DNA from: Candidatus Pacearchaeota archaeon
GTDB lineage: Archaea > Nanobdellota > Nanobdellia > Pacearchaeales > GW2011-AR1
Reading direction: 5' to 3'
DNA: 9,764 bases
Assembly (NCBI GenBank): GCA_002687255.1
Contig: NYZR01000019.1
Location: 1-9,764 of the forward strand
In this document: one piece after another, positions 5,237 through 9,764 of the stretch
How the letters are laid out: each line of letters opens with the position of its first letter
How positions within the stretch are numbered: the stretch's first letter is position 1
Translations under genes and position numbers: made by a program
The notes under the pieces: model-generated
Told to the model about the DNA's origin: nothing
Seen by the model: the letters and a program-made list of their open reading frames with translations, nothing else
Database searches by the model: none

Positions 5237-8131
5237 ATGTCTGGAAAGGGTGATACATTCGTTCGGTGGTTTTCTGAGTTGACTCATGATGACTTGGAGG
5301 TTGCTGGGGGTAAAGGGGCAAGTTTGGCCGAGATGTATAATAATAAGTTTCCGATTCCTCCTGGTTTTGTGGTGACGGCTCAGGCGTATCAGCATTTTCT
5401 GGCTGCTGCGGGGCTGACGGGGAAGATTACTGAGGTCTTGTCCGGGTTGGACGTGAATGATACGGAGGCGTTGGCTGAGGCGTCGAAAAAGATTCGGGCG
5501 ATGATGGAGGCCGAGGAGTTTCCTGCTGATTTGGAGGAGGCGATTGTTGAGGCGTATGATATTCTTGATGTGGATAAGAAGGGATTGGAAGGGGCGAGTG
5601 GTTCTGCGCTGGCGATCTTGAAGACGGGGCATGAGCCGCCGTTTGTTGCGGTCAGGAGTTCTGCTACTGCGGAGGATTTGGCAGATGCGAGTTTTGCGGG
5701 GCAGCAAGATTCGTTCTTGAACGTGAAGGGGCCTGCGCAGGTCTTGCAAAAAGTGAGGCAGTGTTTCTCTTCGTTGTTTACCGCTCGGGCGATTTATTAT
5801 CGAGAGAAGAAAGGATTCAAGCATGAAGAGACGAGCTTGGCTGCGGTGGTGCAGAAGATGATCGATGCGGATAAGGCAGGTGTGATGTTCTCGCAGCATC
5901 CGACGAAGCATGATGAGAGTGTCATGATTGAGGCGGTGTGGGGATTGGGAGAGGGTATTGTGTCTGGGAGGATTAAACCGGATCATTATGAAGTGACTCG
6001 AGAAGAAGAGAAGTTTGAGGTGTTGGATGAGCAGATTGCGGAGAAGGGTGTTGCAGTTGTTCGGGATTCTGGTGGGAAGACTGATGTGGTGAAATTGACT
6101 GAGGAGCGAAGTAAGCAACGGGTGTTGAGTAGTTATGAGTTGAAGCGGTTGGCGCAGTTTGGCGTGGCTCTGGAGGAGCATTATGGGAAGCCACAAGATA
6201 TTGAGTTTGCACTGGAAGGGAAGGATTTTTATATTGTGCAGAGTCGGCCGATCACGACGTTAGGGAAACAGGCTCCGGCAGTTGCCGGGGGAGAGGAAGA
6301 GGTTCATGGGGAGGCTTTGTTGTCTGGTTTGGGAGCAAGCCCAGGAGTATCCTCTGGAACGGTGAAAGTAGTTCATAGTATGGAGGAGCTTGACAAAGTG
6401 AAGAAAGGAGATGTGTTGGTGACAAAGATGACTAATCCAGATATGGTAGTGACGATGCAGCGGGCGGCGGCGATTGTGACTGATGAGGGCGGTGTGACGA
6501 GCCATGCAGCTATTGTGAGTCGAGAGATGGGGATTCCAGCAGTGGTGGGGACAGGAGATGCCACGGAGAAGTTGCATGATGGGGGAGAAATCACGGTTGA
6601 TGGGAATAGTGGGAAAGTTGTTTCAGGGAGAGGGAAGACTCAGCTGGCTGAAGTGGAGAGGATGATTGAAGGAACGAAGATAAAGATCAAGGTCATTGTG
6701 GATTTGCCTGATGCGGCGCATCGAGCAGCGAAGTCTGGAGCGAAGGCGGTTGGGTTGACGAGGTTGGAAGGGATTATTGCAGCTGGAGGGAAACATCCGT
6801 TAGCTTTTGTGAAGGAGGAGAAGCTTAAGGATTATATTGCGCTGTTGTCTGCTGGATTGAGTAAGATAGCGCAGCCGTTTGAGGAAGTGTGGGTGAGGAG
6901 TTCCGATATAAGAAGTGATGAATATCGACATTTGGTTGGAGCTCCGAAGGAACTGGAAGGGAATCCGATGTTGGGTGATCACGGGATACGGTTTAGTTTG
7001 AGGCATCCAGGATTGTTGAAAGCGGAGTTGCAGGCTATTAAAGAAGTTGCTGATGAATTTCCGGATAAGACGTTTGGGGTGATGGTGCCGCAGGTGATTG
7101 GTGAAGGGGATTTTCTGGAGACGAAGAAGCTTGCTGATGAAGTTGGGATGCCGGAGAATGTGAAGCTGGGTATTATGGTGGAGACGCCTGCTGCGGTGCA
7201 GATTATTAACAAGTTGTGTGAGGCGGGGATTTCTTTTGCGAGTTTCGGGACGAATGATTTGACGCAGTATACGTTGGCAGTGGATCGGAATAACGGGGAT
7301 GTGCAGTATTTGTATGATGAACTCCATCCGAGTGTGTTGCATTCGTTGATGTATGTGATTCGGCGGTGTCGGCATCATGGAGTTGAAACGAGTATTTGTG
7401 GACAGGCTGGAAGCAAAGAGGAGATGGCTCGGTTTTTAGTGAGGCAGGGGATTGATAGTATTTCGGTGAATGCGGATGCGGCGAAGGGAGTGAGTGAGAT
7501 TGTTCTGGAGGAGGAGCGTCGCATTGCTGAAGAGGCAGGTTCTGATGGAGGGAAGAAAGAAGAACGACCGGGTGGAACTCATGGTGAGGACGGGGTTCAA
7601 GAAGGGGGCGGCGGAGATGGTTTTGTAGGGAAGAAAAAGAAGAAAAGGCGGCGGAGAAGGAAGAAGAATAGAGGGCAGCAGGGCGTGATTGTTGGGGAAG
7701 GTTCTTCTGGGCCTGTTGAGCAGCAGGCCAGTCCTCAAGGAGGGGGCGATTATGGAGTTGCAGTGGTGTCTGCTTTGGAGGGTAGCAACGACAATGGTGT
7801 GGCGGAAGTTGTGGCAGAACAAGAAGTTAGTAATTCGGAGGTTTCAGATGCTGAGGAACTTTCCCCCTCAGATCCTAACAGCTCGAGCCCAGTGAGCGCT
7901 GCCTCGGATGTTCCAGAGTTGAATAATTCCATTCCTGTTAGTTCTGGTGACACGATTTTGGAGGACAAAGGGGAGGTAATTGAGTTGGCAGACAGCGGAG
8001 GAAGTAAAACTTCCCCCGAGCCTGAAACCTCGGACAGTTATGTGGAGGTTTCAGAAGATGAAAAAAGTGCCGTGAAATCGATGTTTGATGATTCTGAAAA
8101 AGAGGGTGATGAGGTCACAAATCTGTTCTAG
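5237..8131 (+). CDS. ppsA: Phosphoenolpyruvate synthase with a ~200-aa low-complexity tail
   Basis: PEP synthase: pyruvate + ATP + water gives PEP + AMP + phosphate, the entry to gluconeogenesis, in the cytosol. Domains in order: N-terminal ATP-binding domain (GGKGASL at 24-30, VRSSATAEDLADASFAGQQD at 139-158, QSRPI at 335-339); phosphohistidine domain with GGVTSHAAIVSRE and catalytic His423; C-terminal pyruvate/PEP barrel with TRLE at 508-511, VRSSDIRSDEY at 553-563, Glu649 in MVET, Asp674 in GTNDLTQ and the catalytic Cys721 in ICGQ. All key residues are present, so it should be active. The catalytic part ends near residue 765, the family's usual length. The remaining ~200 residues are Gly/Glu-rich, then a basic block KKKKKRRRRRKK at 799-810, then a Ser/Glu/Asp/Val-rich acidic stretch to the end. 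This tail is not part of the known family. ATG 5237 directly precedes family-like sequence. Confidence 0.95.
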   Translation: MSGKGDTFVRWFSELTHDDLEVAGGKGASLAEMYNNKFPIPPGFVVTAQAYQHFLAAAGLTGKITEVLSGLDVNDTEALAEASKKIRAMMEAEEFPADLEEAIVEAYDILDVDKKGLEGASGSALAILKTGHEPPFVAVRSSATAEDLADASFAGQQDSFLNVKGPAQVLQKVRQCFSSLFTARAIYYREKKGFKHEETSLAAVVQKMIDADKAGVMFSQHPTKHDESVMIEAVWGLGEGIVSGRIKPDHYEVTREEEKFEVLDEQIAEKGVAVVRDSGGKTDVVKLTEERSKQRVLSSYELKRLAQFGVALEEHYGKPQDIEFALEGKDFYIVQSRPITTLGKQAPAVAGGEEEVHGEALLSGLGASPGVSSGTVKVVHSMEELDKVKKGDVLVTKMTNPDMVVTMQRAAAIVTDEGGVTSHAAIVSREMGIPAVVGTGDATEKLHDGGEITVDGNSGKVVSGRGKTQLAEVERMIEGTKIKIKVIVDLPDAAHRAAKSGAKAVGLTRLEGIIAAGGKHPLAFVKEEKLKDYIALLSAGLSKIAQPFEEVWVRSSDIRSDEYRHLVGAPKELEGNPMLGDHGIRFSLRHPGLLKAELQAIKEVADEFPDKTFGVMVPQVIGEGDFLETKKLADEVGMPENVKLGIMVETPAAVQIINKLCEAGISFASFGTNDLTQYTLAVDRNNGDVQYLYDELHPSVLHSLMYVIRRCRHHGVETSICGQAGSKEEMARFLVRQGIDSISVNADAAKGVSEIVLEEERRIAEEAGSDGGKKEERPGGTHGEDGVQEGGGGDGFVGKKKKKRRRRRKKNRGQQGVIVGEGSSGPVEQQASPQGGGDYGVAVVSALEGSNDNGVAEVVAEQEVSNSEVSDAEELSPSDPNSSSPVSAASDVPELNNSIPVSSGDTILEDKGEVIELADSGGSKTSPEPETSDSYVEVSEDEKSAVKSMFDDSEKEGDEVTNLF
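7631..7672 (+). other. Polybasic block in the PEP synthase tail
   Basis: Codons 799-812 of the PEP synthase gene encode an almost unbroken run of lysine and arginine (KKKKKRRRRRKK, then Asn-Arg), written in a nearly all-purine stretch. Such blocks usually bind nucleic acid, ribosomes or acidic membranes. Everything downstream of it is acidic and serine-rich, so the tail could fold back on this block. Confidence 0.8.
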
Positions 8132-8190
8132 GGGGCTTGTGGGTGCTGTTTTTAGGTGATTTGTGTTATTCTTTCTAAGGGGTAACAAAA

Positions 8191-8206
8191 CCGAAAGGTT
8201 TAAATA
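8191..8206 (+). promoter_or_regulatory. Strong BRE/TATA promoter of the 260-aa gene
   Basis: A purine-rich BRE-like element, CCGAAAGG (8191-8198), runs straight into TTTAAATA (8199-8206), close to the archaeal consensus. The TATA box begins 29 nt before ATG 8228, predicting a leaderless message. This is the best promoter in the window and suggests high expression. The bases between the PEP synthase stop (8131) and this point hold T-runs (about 8149-8153) that may end the upstream transcript. Confidence 0.75.
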
Positions 8207-8227
8207 GTCTATGTTTGTAGAGGTAGT

Positions 8228-9010
8228 ATGCCTACACAACAGGAATTCAATCAGTATATGGGGGACTTGGATGAGTCTCTCCACTTCAGAGATGAAGTTC
8301 GTCAAGCCGGTTCAGACCAGGCTCGAGTCTCTCGTCTTGTCCAGGAAATTAATGCTGTAACCAACGGAAGCCTTCCTGCTAATGCTACTAACCTTCAGAT
8401 CTTTGATCACGGTAATTCCCTTGTTCAGAGCTTTAGACAAAATTCTACTAATCTCTTTGGTGCTGACGTAGACAACGACAGTTATGTTGACTGGGCTCGA
8501 GCAAATGATCATCAGACAGGTGCTGATGCAATGGGCAACCCCGTTATGACTCCTGGTGAGGAAATCTTTGCTTCTAACTACCTTTTCGCTGTTCCTGTAG
8601 ATGGTATTAACGCTGATGTTACACCTTTGCACCAAGACTTTTATGCTATTAATCTAGACCTTGCTGAAGCTGTTGCACCACGTGGTGGTGTTGCTGGCGT
8701 AAACGCAGCACAAGGGCGATTGAGAGGGACTCTTCACAGGATTTCTCAGACAGGTCTTGCTGGACGCTTTGGAGCTAACTCCACTATTGGCGGTGCTGTT
8801 GCTGCAACTCATGCAACTTACAGTGACCGACAGGTTGTGAATAGTGCTGGTCAGTATAGTGCTCAGCTTGAGAACGATATTGGTGTTCTACTCCCAACAG
8901 ATGCTGACAAAGCGAATTATGCTAACGATAACTTGAGAGCTCTTGAGAACACTGACGTAGCACAAGGTGCTGAGTCTTTGCATAGAGTAATGACCGGTCG
9001 ATTCCGGTAA
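8228..9010 (+). CDS. Lysine-poor hypothetical protein (260 aa)
   Basis: Not recognised. The protein is rich in Ala, Asn, Asp and Gln, has one lysine (residue 228), no cysteine and one tryptophan (89), which is striking beside its lysine-rich neighbours. There is no signal peptide and no clear membrane segment; a Gly/Ala-rich part lies at about 150-195. Residues 80-88 (DVDNDSYVD) resemble a calcium-binding DxDxDxxxD loop, but a single short match is weak evidence. The gene has its own near-consensus promoter and no Shine-Dalgarno site, and ATG 8228 fits the 29-nt rule. Its codons use C more often than the other plus-strand genes, so its base skew is near zero or reversed (16 C to 10 G in 8341-8400). 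That fits either selection for high expression or recent acquisition. It ends in a T-rich run before the convergent gene. Confidence 0.8.
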   Translation: MPTQQEFNQYMGDLDESLHFRDEVRQAGSDQARVSRLVQEINAVTNGSLPANATNLQIFDHGNSLVQSFRQNSTNLFGADVDNDSYVDWARANDHQTGADAMGNPVMTPGEEIFASNYLFAVPVDGINADVTPLHQDFYAINLDLAEAVAPRGGVAGVNAAQGRLRGTLHRISQTGLAGRFGANSTIGGAVAATHATYSDRQVVNSAGQYSAQLENDIGVLLPTDADKANYANDNLRALENTDVAQGAESLHRVMTGRFR

Positions 9011-9011
9011 G

Positions 9012-9039
9012 TTTTTTCTTTTCTTAAGAATTAATTCTT
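9012..9039. terminator. T-run and 14-bp palindrome between convergent genes
   Basis: After the 260-aa gene comes a pyrimidine run, TTTTTTCTTTTCTT (9012-9025), a good archaeal U-rich terminator for the plus strand. It joins a perfect palindrome AAGAATTAATTCTT (9026-9039) that covers the stop codon of the minus-strand gene and could end that transcript as well. Confidence 0.55.
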
Positions 9040-9764
9040 CTTGTCTTCTAAGCTTTGATTGATCACTGCTGTCATAGCTAGAATGAATTGTTCTGCTCGT
9101 TGTTGCCAGATGTCGATGTCCGAGCCACGGACTTGGCCGACTTCTCCATGGGAAATACTTTTGTGGAGTGCGAGTATGGCTTTATACGTCTGAACGAGTT
9201 CTGGCTTTGCTTTGCCGGTTTGCACGGTATGTTCGGTGAGCATCATGGGGATCTTTTCTGGACTTGGAGGGAGCTGACCAAGAGACATAAGTGCTGCTTG
9301 CGCAGCGTCCACCATGGACCAGTAGATTCCTTCTACGGCTTGGAGTGTGGAGTTTCTTGAACGAGCGAGGTGTGCGGGAGCACGTTGCAATGCTGCGTGG
9401 ATGGCTTCTGGTGTGGTGTGGATCTGTCCTCTGGTGAGGAGAGCTTTGATCGGAGCGAAGAATCCACCTATATCAATCAGTGGTTCTCCGTAACGCACCA
9501 TGTTTACGACTACGGGATCTCCGTGGATGAGGTCCTTCCACCACGTCGTGAGTTTTACTGTGTTGATGTGCAGATCTTTTCCATATGGATTGGATGCGAC
9601 CATTTTTGCCATTTCTTCTCGATACCAGGCGATGAGTTCGAGGTCCCAGTTGACAGAAGCGTCATCGATGATCAGAGCGATGTCGATGTCTGATGCGGCT
9701 TTTGATGTATGTTTGGTTTGTGATCCAAAGAGGACCGACGCTTTGATGAGGGTGTCGAATTTTC
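9031..9764 (-). CDS. MNT-fold nucleotidyltransferase, paralogue of the first gene (5' end cut off)
   Basis: Partial gene: the reading frame runs off the right edge, and 243 codons before the stop are visible. Near the visible N-terminus is SVLFGSQ, then ten residues after the GS, then Asp-Ile-Asp followed by IALIIDD, again the GSX10DXD signature of MNT nucleotidyltransferases. The frame continues upstream of the internal ATG at 9612, which would cut off that motif and so cannot be the true start. The rest aligns with the gene at 24-1451: TTWW against TDFW, YWSMVDAAQAALMSL against YWGVVTPTQAMMML, and a helical end with GKAKPELV and SHGEV. It lacks that gene's extra C-terminal ~185 residues. 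In place of the third catalytic carboxylate there seems to be an asparagine (HINTV). Substrate unknown. Confidence 0.85.
   Translation of the reverse strand, partial: KFDTLIKASVLFGSQTKHTSKAASDIDIALIIDDASVNWDLELIAWYREEMAKMVASNPYGKDLHINTVKLTTWWKDLIHGDPVVVNMVRYGEPLIDIGGFFAPIKALLTRGQIHTTPEAIHAALQRAPAHLARSRNSTLQAVEGIYWSMVDAAQAALMSLGQLPPSPEKIPMMLTEHTVQTGKAKPELVQTYKAILALHKSISHGEVGQVRGSDIDIWQQRAEQFILAMTAVINQSLEDKKN

Noticed and set aside
5018..6196. Antisense open frame (392 codons) across the HTH and PEP synthase genes
   Set aside because: Same skewed composition, overlaps two firmly identified genes, no family features; an effect of the strand bias.
6800..7378. Antisense open frame inside the PEP synthase barrel region
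   Set aside because: Shadow of the conserved catalytic domain; composition without domain signal.
9370..9693. Plus-strand open frame across the right-edge nucleotidyltransferase
   Set aside because: The minus strand carries clear GSX10DXD sequence and paralogy to the first gene; the plus frame is Cys/Trp/Val/Asp-rich without motifs.

Overview
The window is archaeal and most likely from a small-genome DPANN-type lineage (Woesearchaeota/Pacearchaeota-like; the lineage is an inference). The evidence is a uL16/L10e ribosomal protein of archaeal type, an archaeal-length eL33 (L35Ae), and TATA boxes (TTTAAATA, TTTATATA, TTTAAAAA) exactly 29 nt before start codons, together with tight gene packing. 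The plus strand is strongly G+T-rich over most of the window, even where the gene lies on the minus strand.

Layout, left to right. (1) 24-1451 encodes a nucleotidyltransferase (MNT-fold, GSX10DXD) fused to a long helical C-terminus. It is followed closely by 1468-2769, a DUF3326-family protein, and 2771-3037, a small unknown protein; these three look like one transcription unit. (2) 3038-3189 is a gene-free spacer with three inverted repeats, ending in a TATA box. (3) 3190-4548 is a compact ribosomal-protein operon: eL33, two small unknown proteins (77 and 105 aa) and uL16. Its internal genes are coupled through Shine-Dalgarno sites and stop/start contacts of +1, 0 and -1 nt. (4) 4537-4731 holds four inverted repeats in tandem, then a T-rich stretch and a TATA box. 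(5) 4732-5202 encodes an XRE-type helix-turn-helix protein, followed 34 nt later by 5237-8131, phosphoenolpyruvate synthase with an unusual ~200-residue polybasic/acidic low-complexity tail. (6) 8228-9010 encodes a 260-aa unknown protein behind a near-consensus BRE/TATA promoter; it has a single lysine, no cysteine, and base composition unlike its neighbours. (7) 9031-9764, on the minus strand and cut by the right edge, is a second nucleotidyltransferase that aligns along its length with the first gene of the window.

How the parts may work together. PEP synthase makes PEP from pyruvate for gluconeogenesis, and the adjacent HTH protein is a candidate regulator of it. The two ribosomal proteins place the central block in the core translation machinery. 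The most unusual content is the pair of diverged MNT-fold proteins at the two ends (one with what looks like an internally duplicated helical module), the PEP synthase tail, and the lysine-poor 260-aa protein. Functions for the small proteins are unknown and are not guessed.
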